Shown here: piece after piece, positions 26,964 to 37,640 of the stretch
Layout of the letters: every line of letters starts with the position of its first letter
Numbering within the stretch: the stretch's first letter is position 1
Origin: Pseudaminobacter sp040045035
GTDB lineage: Bacteria; Pseudomonadota; Alphaproteobacteria; Rhizobiales; Rhizobiaceae
NCBI RefSeq assembly: GCF_040045035.1
Contig: NZ_JBDZDS010000002.1
Span: forward strand, 558,001 to 622,000
DNA length: 64,000 nt
Reading direction: 5' to 3'
The notes under the pieces: model-generated
Database searches by the model: none
What the model saw: the letters and a program-made list of their open reading frames with translations, nothing else
Told to the model about the DNA's origin: nothing
Position numbers and translations under genes: made by a program

Positions 26964-27277
26964 CAAGACCTTCCACCGGCCGGCAGAGGGCCATTGCCAA
27001 GGCGCTGACGGCGTTGTTGCCCATGGCGCCCTATGCCGACACCGAGCGCATCCGCGCCGACGCCAGCGCACCGCACCTGAAGACGCTGCCGCCGACGATC
27101 GCGGTGTGGCTGGCAACGGTGGCCCATGTCCGCCACCAGCACACCGACTACGAGAAGTTGCTGGAAGAAGGCTATGACCGCGACTCCGCCCGTTTCTTCG
27201 TCGTCGGTCATGTCAACCGGGTCCTCACCGGCTGGCGCGCGACGCGCCTGCTCGATCTCGACGACGAGGACGAATAG
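26960..27277 (+). CDS. DUF2293 domain protein
   Basis: A 105-residue protein overlapping the trmO stop by four bases (ATGA). It matches the DUF2293 pattern: RQRAIAKALTALLPMAPYADTERI at the N-terminus, WLATVAHVRHQHTDYEKLLEEGYDRDSARFFV in the middle, and VLTGWRATRLL near the end. The function is unknown. Coupling to trmO hints at nothing firmer than co-expression. Confidence 0.8.
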   Translation: MTRPSTGRQRAIAKALTALLPMAPYADTERIRADASAPHLKTLPPTIAVWLATVAHVRHQHTDYEKLLEEGYDRDSARFFVVGHVNRVLTGWRATRLLDLDDEDE

Positions 27278-27377
27278 AGCCGTTGCAACCGATCCGGGGC
27301 ATTCCTGACGCGTGAACCAAACGGAGAGTTCTCCGTTGAAGCAGCAATCATCGCTCGAAGCGCAAGGATTGCGGATC

Positions 27378-28217
27378 ATGGCGCAGAAGGTTTGGTTCAT
27401 TACCGGAACATCGAAGGGTTTTGGACGCGTATGGGCGGAGGCCGCGCTTGCGCGGGGCGACCGCGTGGCGGCAACCGCGCGCAATGTCGACACGCTCGCC
27501 GATCTCGTCGACAAATATGGCGACCAGGTCGCCGCCCTGGCCCTCAACGTCGACCACAAGCATGCGGTCGATGGCGCCGTGGCGGAGGCGCACAAGCGCT
27601 TCGGCCGCCTGGACGTCGTCATCAACAATGCCGGTTATGGCCAGTTCGGCACCATCGAGGAAGTGAACGAGCAGGAAGCCCGCGCCCAGATCGAAACCAA
27701 TCTGTTCGGCGCGTTGTGGGTGACCAAGGCGGCGCTGCCGATCATGCGCGCGCAGGGCTCCGGCCACATCATCCAGATTTCGTCCATCGGCGGGGTGAAT
27801 GCGTTTCCGTCGATCGGCCTCTACCACGCCTCCAAATGGGCGCTGGAGGGGTTCAGCCAAGCGCTCAGCGCCGAGGTTGCGGAGTTCGGCATCCATGTGA
27901 CGCTCGTCGAGCCGGCCGGCTTCTCCACCGATTGGGGCGGCCCTTCGGCGAAATTCGCAGAGCCGATCGCCGCCTATGATCCGGTTCGCGCAAAGCTGAC
28001 CCATCGCCGCGAAACCACCGTTCCCGGCGACCCGGAGGCGACCGGAGCCGCCATGCTGGCGGTCGTGGATGCGGCCGAACCGCCGCTGCGCGTCTTCTTC
28101 GGCGATGTCGGCCTGCCCATGATCAAGATGGAATATGGCGATCGCATCGCGCTCTGGGAAAAATGGGACGATGTCGCCGTGATGGCGCAAGGGCCTCACG
28201 GAAACCGCAAGGGGTAG
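27378..28217 (+). CDS. Short-chain dehydrogenase/reductase
   Basis: A 279-residue classical SDR starting MAQKVWFITG. The NAD(P) motif TGTSKGFG is at 9-16, VINNAGYGQFG follows strand 4, IIQISSIGG carries the catalytic Ser, and YHASK places Tyr and Lys near 149 and 153. Such enzymes oxidise or reduce alcohols and ketones; the substrate is not predictable. An in-frame GTG at 27312 would add 22 residues that look unlike the family. It stands alone between DUF2293 and a class IV aminotransferase. Confidence 0.88.
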   Translation: MAQKVWFITGTSKGFGRVWAEAALARGDRVAATARNVDTLADLVDKYGDQVAALALNVDHKHAVDGAVAEAHKRFGRLDVVINNAGYGQFGTIEEVNEQEARAQIETNLFGALWVTKAALPIMRAQGSGHIIQISSIGGVNAFPSIGLYHASKWALEGFSQALSAEVAEFGIHVTLVEPAGFSTDWGGPSAKFAEPIAAYDPVRAKLTHRRETTVPGDPEATGAAMLAVVDAAEPPLRVFFGDVGLPMIKMEYGDRIALWEKWDDVAVMAQGPHGNRKG

Positions 28218-28361
28218 ACCCACTTTCAGGCGCGGCACACCCGAGACGCGTGCCTTTCCTGGGGCCAGCCCGGCTGCGCCTGGCCCCATAGTCCGTGGCC
28301 AATGGAATATGGCCTGATCCGCCCTCGCCCGACAGCATCGGGAAAACGGAGGAGGACGGAA

Positions 28362-29309
28362 ATGGACCGACAGGTTTCTGCGTTGCCCACGCTCGGCAGC
28401 CGCCACGTGGACCCGCACAACTATCCAAGCGGCGTCGCCTATCTCGACGGCCAGTATGTGCCGGTCTCGGAAGCCAAGATCTCGGTGCTGGACTATGGCT
28501 TCCTGCACTCCGACGCCACCTACGACACGGTGCATGTCTGGAACGGCCGCTTCTTCCGGCTCGACCTGCATATCGAGCGCTTCTTCGGCGGACTGGAGCG
28601 GCTGCGCATGAGCATCCCTTACGACCGGGAGGCAGTGGCCGAGATCCTGCACAACTGCGTCGCGCTATCCGGCCACCGCTCGGCCTATGTCGAGATGCTG
28701 TGCACGCGCGGCGCTTCGCCCACCTTCAGCCGCGACCCGCGCGATGCGGTGAACCGCTTCATGGCGTTTGCCATCCCCTTCGGCTCGGTTGCCAATGCGG
28801 AGCAGCTCGAGCGCGGGCTGCATGTCGCCATCAGCAATCGGGTGCGCATTCCGCCGGCGTCCATCGACCCGGCAATCAAGAACTATCACTGGCTCGACCT
28901 CGTGCGCGGCCTCTACGACGCCTATGACAACAATGCCGAGACGGCACTGCTGCTCGACTTCGACGGCAATGTCGCCGAGGGCCCCGGCTTCAACGTGCTC
29001 ACGGTGAAGGACGGCCGGCTGACGACGCCGGCGACCGGCGTGCTGCCGGGCATCACGAGGCGCACCGTGTTCGATCTCTGCGCCGAGCTGGGGATCGAAG
29101 CCGCCGCCACGACCGTCAGCGTCGAGGCCCTGCGCGGGGCCGACGAGGTGTTCATCACCTCGACTGCCGGCGGCATCATGCCGGTTACCAGGATCGACGG
29201 GGCTCCCATAGCCGACGGCAAGGTCGGGCCGATGACTCGGCGCCTGAAAGATCTTTACTGGCAAAGGCACGAGGACCCGGCCTGGTCGAGCCCGGTGCGG
29301 TATCCTTGA
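28362..29309 (+). CDS. Class IV aminotransferase (branched-chain / D-amino acid type)
   Basis: A 315-residue fold-type IV PLP enzyme. Visible are VSEAKISVLDYGFLHSDATYDTV, RLDLHIERFFGGLERL, AIKNYHWLDLVRG with the PLP lysine near 173, AEGPGFNVLTVKDG and TGVLPGITRRTVFDL, then FITSTAGGIMPVTRIDG. Members act as branched-chain or D-amino-acid aminotransferases, or as ADC lyases. The long N-terminus and YHWLDL favour a dedicated branched-chain or D-amino-acid paralogue over housekeeping IlvE, without certainty. GGAGGAGGACGG precedes the ATG. Confidence 0.88.
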   Translation: MDRQVSALPTLGSRHVDPHNYPSGVAYLDGQYVPVSEAKISVLDYGFLHSDATYDTVHVWNGRFFRLDLHIERFFGGLERLRMSIPYDREAVAEILHNCVALSGHRSAYVEMLCTRGASPTFSRDPRDAVNRFMAFAIPFGSVANAEQLERGLHVAISNRVRIPPASIDPAIKNYHWLDLVRGLYDAYDNNAETALLLDFDGNVAEGPGFNVLTVKDGRLTTPATGVLPGITRRTVFDLCAELGIEAAATTVSVEALRGADEVFITSTAGGIMPVTRIDGAPIADGKVGPMTRRLKDLYWQRHEDPAWSSPVRYP

Positions 29310-29337
29310 GACACGTGCGCGCGGTGCGGCGACGGGC

Positions 29338-29952
29338 TCAGGCCCGATAGAGCCACTGCTCGGGAATTCGGACCGAGACCTCTTCCCCGGCTTCGATGCG
29401 GCCCGGCTTTTCCACCCAGCCGACGAGGCCGCGCAGGCGCTTGGCCACCTTGGGGAATAGCAGCGCTCCGCTATCGAGGTCGGGCATGCTGGCGCGCTCG
29501 GCGATGCGGCGGCCGGCGATGCGGCACGGCGCGTTCTGCCCGTCGATCTTCAGCGTCACGCCGCCCTTGAAGAACAGCAGCGTGCCGGACGGCAGCATGG
29601 AAAGGTGCGGCAGCCCGTCGAGCACGAGATTGGCGCCGATCCATTCCGGCTTGATCTCAGCGAGGCCCATTGCCTGCGCCGCCTTGGCCAGCTCGTCCAG
29701 CGCGAGGATGGACAGCTGGCGCTCGTTGCGCATCTCGGTGCCGCGCGGATACCACGGCTCGCGTCCGCCCGAGCGGCGCGTGTGACCGGCATGGTAGTCA
29801 TTGAGGATGCCCTGGAAATCGAGTTCCAGCGCATCGGTCGCGCGCGTCTCGAAATCGTCGTTTTCGGCGATATAGACGCCGGCCGCCCTGGCGGTCAGCT
29901 TGCGGGCGGGCAGGATTTCGACTTCCGTGGCGGGGCTTTGCTGGTCGAGCAT
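29338..29952 (-). CDS. MOSC-domain protein
   Basis: A 204-residue protein starting MLDQQSPATEVEILPARKL, preceded by AGGAATCCC on its strand. The body fits a compact MOSC domain: a GILNDYHAGHTRRSGGREPWYPRGTEMRN start, RQLSILALDELAKAAQAMG, IGANLVLDGLPHLSMLPSGTLLFF and CRIAGRRIAE. MOSC domains bind sulfur or molybdenum-cofactor groups, as in Moco sulfurase C-terminal regions. No partner gene nearby suggests a specific role. Confidence 0.8.
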   Translation of the reverse strand: MLDQQSPATEVEILPARKLTARAAGVYIAENDDFETRATDALELDFQGILNDYHAGHTRRSGGREPWYPRGTEMRNERQLSILALDELAKAAQAMGLAEIKPEWIGANLVLDGLPHLSMLPSGTLLFFKGGVTLKIDGQNAPCRIAGRRIAERASMPDLDSGALLFPKVAKRLRGLVGWVEKPGRIEAGEEVSVRIPEQWLYRA

Positions 29953-30077
29953 GGGATTCCTCATGTTTCGGCGCGAACATGCCGCTGCAACCGCCCCGCG
30001 TCCAGCCAATAAGCCTGATCGGTGGATGAGCGGGAGTGATTGGTGACGGGGTAGCAGGCGGCAGATCGCCACCGCCC

Positions 30078-31199
30078 CTACATCATCTTCAGCAGCGCGC
30101 CGCCGATGGAATAGCCCGCGCCGAAGGCGCAGAGCAGGCCGTAGTCGCCGGCCTTCATGTCGGCGTGGTTTTCCTGAAACGCGATCACCGCGCCGGCACC
30201 GGCCGTGTTGCCCAGCCGCTCCAGCACCATCGGCGCGCGGTCGTGGCCGACCTCGTGGCCGAAAGCGAGCTTCAGGATCATGGCGTTCATGCGCGCGTTG
30301 GCCTGGTGCAGCCAGAAGCGGCGGATGTCGTCTGGCGTCTGGCCGTGCTCGGCCAGGAAGCCGACGATGAAGCGATGGCCGGCAACCGTGACGTCCTTGA
30401 ACACCCGGTTGCCCACCTGCTTGATCATGTTGCCTTCCAGATCAATCATGTAGGGATCGTCCTGGAAGGTGCGGGTGAGATAGCCGAGATTGGTGCGGAT
30501 GTTGCTGGAAAGCTGCGTCCACAGCCGCGAGTCGAGCACCTCGAAGCAACCGGGCCGCACCTCGTCCTCGCCGATCGCCTCCACCACCATCGACGCCGAG
30601 GCGTCGCCGAAGATGAAATGCGTCTGCCGATCGCGAAAATTGAGATGGCCGGTGATGATCTCCGGCGTCGACACCAGCACGCGCTTCTGCGCGCCCGAGC
30701 GCACCAGATTGACCGCCACATGCAGGCCCGCGACCGCGGAGGAACAGCCAAGCCCCATGTCGAAGCCCGCCCCTTGCGTGCCCATGGCCTGTTGCATCTC
30801 GACGGCCAGCGCCGGATAGGGCCGCTGGTGGTGCGAGGCCGAGCAGATGATGAGGTCCACATCGGCCGGCTCAACGCCGGCATGCGCCAGCGCCTTGCGT
30901 GCCGAGGCGATGCCGAACTCCGCCTCAAGCGACAGATCCTCGTCGTCACGCGCAGGAATGCGCGGCGCCATGCGGGCGGGGTCCAGGATGCCCTCGCGCT
31001 CGATGACGTGGCGTTTCCTCACCCCCGAGGCCTGGACGATGAAATCGGCGTCCGACTTCGAGAGCGGCTCCAGCCCCTGCTCCGCGCGCCGGGGATTTTC
31101 GGCATCGACCCAACTGTTGAAGCTGGCGACCAGCTCTTCGTTGGTGATGCTGAACTCGGGGATTTCGACGCCGATACCGCTGATGATGACGCGATGCAT
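30078..31199 (-). CDS. Beta-ketoacyl-ACP synthase III-like thiolase-fold enzyme
   Basis: A 373-residue FabH-like protein. The catalytic triad is visible: Cys152 within GLGCSSAVAG, His within WLHQANARMN and Asn within GNTAGAG. SGVRKRHVIE and GDASASMVVEAI are family blocks. It is some 50 residues longer than housekeeping FabH, with an insert near the N-terminus (DAENPRRAEQGLEPLSKSDAD). It probably belongs to the alternative KAS III group that condenses or shunts longer acyl groups. Not in a fatty-acid operon. Confidence 0.85.
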   Translation of the reverse strand: MHRVIISGIGVEIPEFSITNEELVASFNSWVDAENPRRAEQGLEPLSKSDADFIVQASGVRKRHVIEREGILDPARMAPRIPARDDEDLSLEAEFGIASARKALAHAGVEPADVDLIICSASHHQRPYPALAVEMQQAMGTQGAGFDMGLGCSSAVAGLHVAVNLVRSGAQKRVLVSTPEIITGHLNFRDRQTHFIFGDASASMVVEAIGEDEVRPGCFEVLDSRLWTQLSSNIRTNLGYLTRTFQDDPYMIDLEGNMIKQVGNRVFKDVTVAGHRFIVGFLAEHGQTPDDIRRFWLHQANARMNAMILKLAFGHEVGHDRAPMVLERLGNTAGAGAVIAFQENHADMKAGDYGLLCAFGAGYSIGGALLKMM

Positions 31200-31330
31200 G
31201 CTTGTGCCCGCCTGGTGCGCATGCTCGACACGATCCTTGCGCGCACGTATCCAGGACCGCTTTTCGCCGCCATTGTTGCAATGCAGCAGTTTACGTCAGT
31301 TTAATTGGCCACGCCAAGGCGGCTGACGCG

Positions 31331-32098
31331 CTATCTTCGCTGGGCCACCATGAACAGGCGCGGAAACCGCAGCAGTACCTTGCCGTCCGCCACCGGCTCA
31401 TAGGCCGCAGCGATGCGCGCAGTGTAGGCGGCTAGAAACACCTTGCGCTCGGCCTCGTCAAGCGGATCGACGAAAGGTTTTAGGCCCGTTCCCTTGACCC
31501 ACTCCACGATCGCGCCGGCATCGGCCAGCGGGTGGTTGTAGATGGTGTGCCAAATGTCGAGCCGCGCCGACAGCGGCGCCAGCAGGTCATAGTAGGACAT
31601 GACCGGCGGCAGCGGCGCACGCGCGGCCCCGGCGATCTTTTCGGCGAAAGGCATGGCGGCGGTCGTCTCGCGCATCGCCGCATGCGAGGGCTCGGCCATG
31701 TTGTCCGGCATTTGGACGGCGAGGAAGCCGCCGGGCCGCAGCAATCCGAGCAGGCGCGCCAGAACCTCACGGTGGTTGGGCAGCCACTGGAACACAGCAT
31801 TGGCGAAGATGACGTCCACCGGCTCGCCCGGCGCCCAGCTTTCGGCATCCGCGATCCGGAAATCCACTGCGGGAAGCCGATTCTTCGCCTCCTCGATCAT
31901 GGCAGGCGAGGTGTCGAAGCCGGAAACCTTTGCTTCGGGCCAGCGCGCGACAAGAAGTTCGGTGGAATTGCCCGGCCCGCAGCCGATGTCGACGACATGG
32001 CGCGGCTTGTCGAGCGGGATCTGGGCCAGAAGATCCCGCGCGGGCCGCGTCCGCTCGTCCTCGAACTTCAGATACTGCGCAGCCGACCAGTCTTTCAT
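31331..32098 (-). CDS. tam: Trans-aconitate 2-methyltransferase
   Basis: A 255-residue SAM methyltransferase: MKDWSAAQYLKFEDERTRPARDLL, motif I VVDIGCGPGNST (about 35-46), FANAVFQWLPNH and LAVQMPDNMAEPSH are characteristic of Tam. It esterifies trans-aconitate, a damage product of cis-aconitate that inhibits aconitase. It stands downstream of ettA on the same strand but is separated from it by a good terminator, so it needs its own promoter or read-through. Confidence 0.9.
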   Translation of the reverse strand: MKDWSAAQYLKFEDERTRPARDLLAQIPLDKPRHVVDIGCGPGNSTELLVARWPEAKVSGFDTSPAMIEEAKNRLPAVDFRIADAESWAPGEPVDVIFANAVFQWLPNHREVLARLLGLLRPGGFLAVQMPDNMAEPSHAAMRETTAAMPFAEKIAGAARAPLPPVMSYYDLLAPLSARLDIWHTIYNHPLADAGAIVEWVKGTGLKPFVDPLDEAERKVFLAAYTARIAAAYEPVADGKVLLRFPRLFMVAQRR

Positions 32099-32117
32099 CG
32101 CGGGAACTCCAAACGAA

Positions 32118-32145
32118 AACGCCCCGCCGGGATGGGCGGGGCGTT
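32118..32145 (-). terminator. Intrinsic terminator of ettA
   Basis: AACGCCCCGCC (minus strand, 32145 to 32135) and GGCGGGGCGTT (32128 to 32118) form a perfect 11-base-pair stem with a six-base loop, followed on the minus strand by TTCGTTT. It begins eight bases after the ettA stop and ends about 20 bases before the tam start. Confidence 0.8.
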
Positions 32146-32152
32146 GAAAGTG

Positions 32153-33802
<1,650 letters not shown>

Positions 33803-33997
33803 GCGCGCTTATCCCATGAATCGATTGTGAGGATTGGGTTCTTCAGGTTGAGCGCTATGTAGGCGATACGGGCCGAAACGGCAAATGCTTTCGGGATATT
33901 GGCCCGGGCCGCGCCGCTGGCGCCCCTTTGCGGCTTCGCAATCGGCACGCAATGTGACTACAGTGAATGCCCAACACACCGGCTTCACGATCCGCAT

Positions 33998-35710
33998 ATG
34001 CCTGACACCGCGTCCTACGAACCTTCGATCCTGCGCGACGCGATCGTCTTCCTGCTTGCGGCAATCGTCGTCGTGCCCCTCTTCCGCCGTTTCGGCATCA
34101 ATGCGGTCATCGGTTACCTCGTCGCAGGTGTGATCATCGGCCCTCATGGGCTGGCACTGGTCCACGAGGTGGAAGGCACCCATCGGCTGGCCGAACTTGG
34201 CGTCGTCTTCATGCTGTTTGCGATCGGCCTCGAGCTGTCGCTGGAACGGCTCCGGGTGATGGCGCGCTATGTCTTCGGTCTTGGCGTCGCCCAGGTCTTG
34301 GTAACGGGAGCGATACTTGCCGGCGGCGCGCTGCTGTTCGGCGCCAGCTGGAGCCAGGCGGTGGTGATCGGCGGCGCGCTGGCCCTGTCCTCGACGGCGT
34401 TTGTTCTCCAGCTCCTGTCTGAAAGGGGCGAACTTCCCACGCATTTCGGCCGCGTCGTCCTATCCGTGCTGCTTTTGCAGGATCTCGCGGTGGTGCCCGG
34501 CCTGGCGATCGTAACCGCGCTTGGCACTCAACCTGAAGCGGTTGGTGGAGCGCTTGCGGTCGCCGCGATAAAGGCGCTTGCCGCGCTCGTTCTCATAATC
34601 GTGGCTGGCCGGCTGGTTCTCCGCCCCCTGTATCGCATGATCGCCGGCACGCGCAGCCCGGAGCTGTTCGCCGCCGCAACGCTGCTCGTGGTCCTGGGCA
34701 CGGCCTGGGCCACGATGGTGGCGGGATTGTCCATGGCGCTCGGCGCCTTCCTGGCCGGGCTGATGCTTGCCGGCACAGAGTATCGTCACCAGATCGACGC
34801 CGACATCCGCCCGGCCCGGGGACTGCTGCTGGGGCTGTTTTTCGTCTCGATAGGAATGCTGGTCGACTTTCGGACCATCATTCCCCGGCTGCCGGAGATT
34901 TTGGCCGTCGCAGCGCTTGTCATCCTTGCCAAGGCCGCGATCATGACGGTCTTGTGCCGACTGTTCCGGCTGCCTCTGCCCCTTTCCGCCAATGTGGGAT
35001 TGCACCTGGCGCAAGGTGGCGAATTCGCATTCGTGCTGTTCTCGCTTGCGATGGGAACCGCGGTTCTTTCCGTTGAAACAGGCCAGTTTCTATTGGCGGT
35101 CGTGGCAATCACCATGGCATTGACGCCACTGCTGGGCCTGGCCGGACGGCGACTGCAAGCCTGGCTGGAGGAAAAGGGCTTTGGCGGCACGGCCGCGTTG
35201 GCCGCGGAGGCCGAATTCTTCACAGACCATGTCGTCATCGCCGGGTATGGACGCGTAGGCCGCACCATCGCCGCGATGCTCGATGCACGAGACATCCAGT
35301 GGATCGCGGTCGACCTCGACGCGGCCAATGTGGCCGCCGCGCGGGCCAAAGGACTGCACGTGTTCTATGGAAACGCTTCCAATGAGGCGATCATTCACGC
35401 CGCGAAGGTGCGCCTGGCGCGCGCTGCCGTAATCACTCTCGACGACCCTGCGGCGGCAGCATCCGTGCTGAGGATGATCAGACGGGACCTGCCCGACATG
35501 CCGGTCATCGTGCGCGCCCGCGACGCGGAAAACATGGACGAGCTGATGCGCCATGGCGCCAGCAACGTCATGCCCGAGACCATCGAGTCGAGCCTGCTGC
35601 TAGGCGGGATGGTTCTTCGCACCCTCGGTGAGAGCGACGTCCAGATCGACGAGGTCGTCGGAAGCCTCAGGCGCACCGCCTATCAGGAGCCCGGATCGGG
35701 CACGCAATAG
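33998..35710 (+). CDS. Kef-type CPA2 cation:proton antiporter with RCK domain
   Basis: A 570-residue protein. The first 390 residues hold about 12 transmembrane helices of the Na_H_Exchanger domain (AVIGYLVAGVIIGPHGLAL, FAIGLELSLERL, LSSTAFVLQLL, LLLQDLAVVP, FVSIGMLVDF, HLAQGGEFAFVLFSLAM). From about 408 follows an RCK/TrkA_N domain (VVIAGYGRVGRTIAAMLD). This is KefB/KefC architecture for glutathione- or nucleotide-gated potassium efflux, but no ancillary KefF/KefG gene is nearby. The frame is open from 33899; the ATG at 33998 is chosen because the earlier residues are neither hydrophobic nor conserved. Confidence 0.9.
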   Translation: MPDTASYEPSILRDAIVFLLAAIVVVPLFRRFGINAVIGYLVAGVIIGPHGLALVHEVEGTHRLAELGVVFMLFAIGLELSLERLRVMARYVFGLGVAQVLVTGAILAGGALLFGASWSQAVVIGGALALSSTAFVLQLLSERGELPTHFGRVVLSVLLLQDLAVVPGLAIVTALGTQPEAVGGALAVAAIKALAALVLIIVAGRLVLRPLYRMIAGTRSPELFAAATLLVVLGTAWATMVAGLSMALGAFLAGLMLAGTEYRHQIDADIRPARGLLLGLFFVSIGMLVDFRTIIPRLPEILAVAALVILAKAAIMTVLCRLFRLPLPLSANVGLHLAQGGEFAFVLFSLAMGTAVLSVETGQFLLAVVAITMALTPLLGLAGRRLQAWLEEKGFGGTAALAAEAEFFTDHVVIAGYGRVGRTIAAMLDARDIQWIAVDLDAANVAAARAKGLHVFYGNASNEAIIHAAKVRLARAAVITLDDPAAAASVLRMIRRDLPDMPVIVRARDAENMDELMRHGASNVMPETIESSLLLGGMVLRTLGESDVQIDEVVGSLRRTAYQEPGSGTQ

Positions 35711-35721
35711 CGCGGCGGTTC

Positions 35722-36483
35722 CTACGCCTTGATCCGCCAGCCGGTCCGGAAGATCCACCAGACCGTGGTCAGGCAGATGGTGAGGAACACCAGCGTCATG
35801 CCGAGGCTGACCGCGACATTCACGTCGGAAAAGCCGAAGAAGCTCCAGCGAAAGCCGCTGACCAGATAGACCACTGGGTTGAACAGCGTGACCTTCTGCC
35901 AGAAGGGCGGCAGCATGTCGATGGAGTAGAAGCTGCCGCCAAGGAAGGTCAGCGGGGTCACGATCAGCAGCGGCACGAGCTGCAGTTGCTCGAAATTGCC
36001 GGCCCAGATCCCGATGATGAAGCCGAACAGGCTGAAGGTCACCGCCGTCAGCACCAGGAACAGAACCATCCAGGCCGGGTGTTCGATGTGCAGCGGCACG
36101 AAAAGCGAGGCGGTGGCCAGGATGATCAGGCCAAGAAGGATGGACTTGGACGCCGCCGCCCCAACATAGGCGATGACGATTTCCAGATAGGACACCGGCG
36201 CCGAGAGGATCTCGTAGATCGTGCCGACGAATTTCGGGAAATAGATGCCGAAGGAAGCGTTCGAAATGCTCTGGGTGAGCAGCGAGAGCATGATGAGACC
36301 CGGCACGATGAAGGCGCCGTAGCTGATCCCGTTGATCTCGCTGATGCGCGAGCCGATGGCCGCCCCGAAGACCACGAAATAGAGCGAGGTGGAGATGACC
36401 GGCGAGACGATGCTCTGCAGCAGGGTGCGGAAGGTTCGCGACATCTCGAACAGGTAGATCGCGCGGATCGCGTAAAAATTCAT
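35722..36483 (-). CDS. ABC-2 type transporter permease
   Basis: A 253-residue membrane protein with six hydrophobic helices and the ABC-2 motif region (YGAFIVPGLIMLSLLTQSISNASFGIYFPKFVGTIYEILSAPVSYLEI), like YadH and NodJ. It pairs with the ATPase gene upstream, whose stop overlaps its start (ATGA). Such small ABC-2 exporters move lipids, polysaccharides or drugs; the substrate is not determinable here. No nod genes are nearby. Confidence 0.9.
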   Translation of the reverse strand: MNFYAIRAIYLFEMSRTFRTLLQSIVSPVISTSLYFVVFGAAIGSRISEINGISYGAFIVPGLIMLSLLTQSISNASFGIYFPKFVGTIYEILSAPVSYLEIVIAYVGAAASKSILLGLIILATASLFVPLHIEHPAWMVLFLVLTAVTFSLFGFIIGIWAGNFEQLQLVPLLIVTPLTFLGGSFYSIDMLPPFWQKVTLFNPVVYLVSGFRWSFFGFSDVNVAVSLGMTLVFLTICLTTVWWIFRTGWRIKA

Positions 36484-37406
36484 CGCCGTTCCCTCACCAG
36501 ATTGACGAAGATGTCTTCCAGCGAACTTTGCTTCGTTTGCAGGTCCTTGAACCGGATGCCGGCGTCGTTGAGGTCCTTGAGCAGCGAGGTGATGCCGGTG
36601 CGCTCGCCCTGCGTGTCATATGTGTAGACGAGCTCGTGCCCGCCATCGGCCAGTTCCAGCCCGTGGTTGGCCAGCGCCGGCGGAACCCGGTCGAGCTGGC
36701 CCAGAAGCTGCAGTGTGAGCTGCTTGCGGCCGAGCTTGCGCATGAGTTCGGCCTTTTCCTCGACCAGGATGATCTCGCCGTGGCTGATGACGCCCACGCG
36801 GTCGGCCATCTGCTCGGCCTCCTCGATATAATGCGTGGTGAGGATGATGGTGACGCCGGTGGCGCGCAGCGAGCGCACCACCTCCCACATGTCCCGGCGA
36901 AGCTCGACGTCGACGCCGGCGGTCGGCTCGTCGAGGAACAGGATCTGCGGCTCGTGCGACAGCGCCTTGGCGATCATCACGCGGCGCTTCATGCCGCCCG
37001 AGAGCGTGATGATCTGGTTGTTTCTCTTGTCCCACAGCGACAGTTCCTTCAGCACCTTCTCGATGTGGGCCGGGTTGCGCGGCTTGCCGAACAGACCGCG
37101 GCTGAAGCTGACAGTGTTCCAGACGGTCTCGAAGGCGTCGGTCGCCAGTTCCTGCGGCACCAGCCCGATGCGCGTGCGGGCGGGGCGGAAGTCCCTGACG
37201 ATGTCGTGGCCGTCGGCAAGCACCGTGCCCTCGGACGGATTGACGATGCCGCAGATGATGCTGATCAGCGTCGTCTTGCCCGCGCCGTTGGGGCCGAGCA
37301 GCGCAAAGATCTCGCCGCGGCGGATTTCCAGATCGATGTTCTTCAGCGCCTTGAAACCGGACGCATAGGTCTTGGAAAGGTTCGAGACGGATATGATCGG
37401 CTGCAT
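36480..37406 (-). CDS. ABC-2 exporter ATP-binding protein
   Basis: A 308-residue ATPase: Walker A GPNGAGKTT near 39, Q-loop GLVPQELATDAFETV, signature LSGGMKRRVMIAKAL, Walker B ILFLDEPTAGVD, and switch His in TTHYIEEAEQ. The C-terminal 80 residues are the CcmA/YadG-like extension, ending SSLEDIFVNLVRERR. The order ATPase-permease with a four-base overlap makes a complete half-pair exporter. The start at 37406 (MQPIISVSNLSKTY) is preferred to an upstream open extension lacking family similarity. Confidence 0.92.
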   Translation of the reverse strand: MQPIISVSNLSKTYASGFKALKNIDLEIRRGEIFALLGPNGAGKTTLISIICGIVNPSEGTVLADGHDIVRDFRPARTRIGLVPQELATDAFETVWNTVSFSRGLFGKPRNPAHIEKVLKELSLWDKRNNQIITLSGGMKRRVMIAKALSHEPQILFLDEPTAGVDVELRRDMWEVVRSLRATGVTIILTTHYIEEAEQMADRVGVISHGEIILVEEKAELMRKLGRKQLTLQLLGQLDRVPPALANHGLELADGGHELVYTYDTQGERTGITSLLKDLNDAGIRFKDLQTKQSSLEDIFVNLVRERR

Positions 37407-37439
37407 GGTGAGGACGTGCGGTGGGGTTGGCGGTAGCGC

Positions 37440-37561
37440 TTTCGCGGCGGTTCGCGAAAACGCGGCGGGAAATGTGCGGGCCGAAGTCTGCGCAGTATAT
37501 GGGCAGTCTTGTGGCGCACAAGGGCACCCTGACCGGCTGCTGACAGTGCGCGCACCTGTCA
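37440..37561. promoter_or_regulatory. Inverted repeats in the divergent gap between ABC-2 exporter and alpha/beta hydrolase
   Basis: Two candidate operators lie in the 234-base divergent gap. TTTCGCG-GCGGTT-CGCGAAA spans 37440-37459. TGACAG (37541-37546) and CTGTCA (37556-37561) are inverted around nine bases that are themselves nearly symmetric. Either could be bound by a dimeric regulator; none is encoded next to them. Confidence 0.4.
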
Positions 37562-37640
37562 TGAGTCGGCTCGACCACAAGCGTGCCCTCCCTTGACGCC
37601 CACCCCAGGCATCGCCCACAGTCAGCTGGGGGTGAAGGCC

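Noticed and set aside
35722..37406. NodIJ lipochitooligosaccharide exporter
   Set aside because: The ABC-2 pair is similar in layout, but no nod box or other nodulation genes are present, so a generic exporter call is safer.
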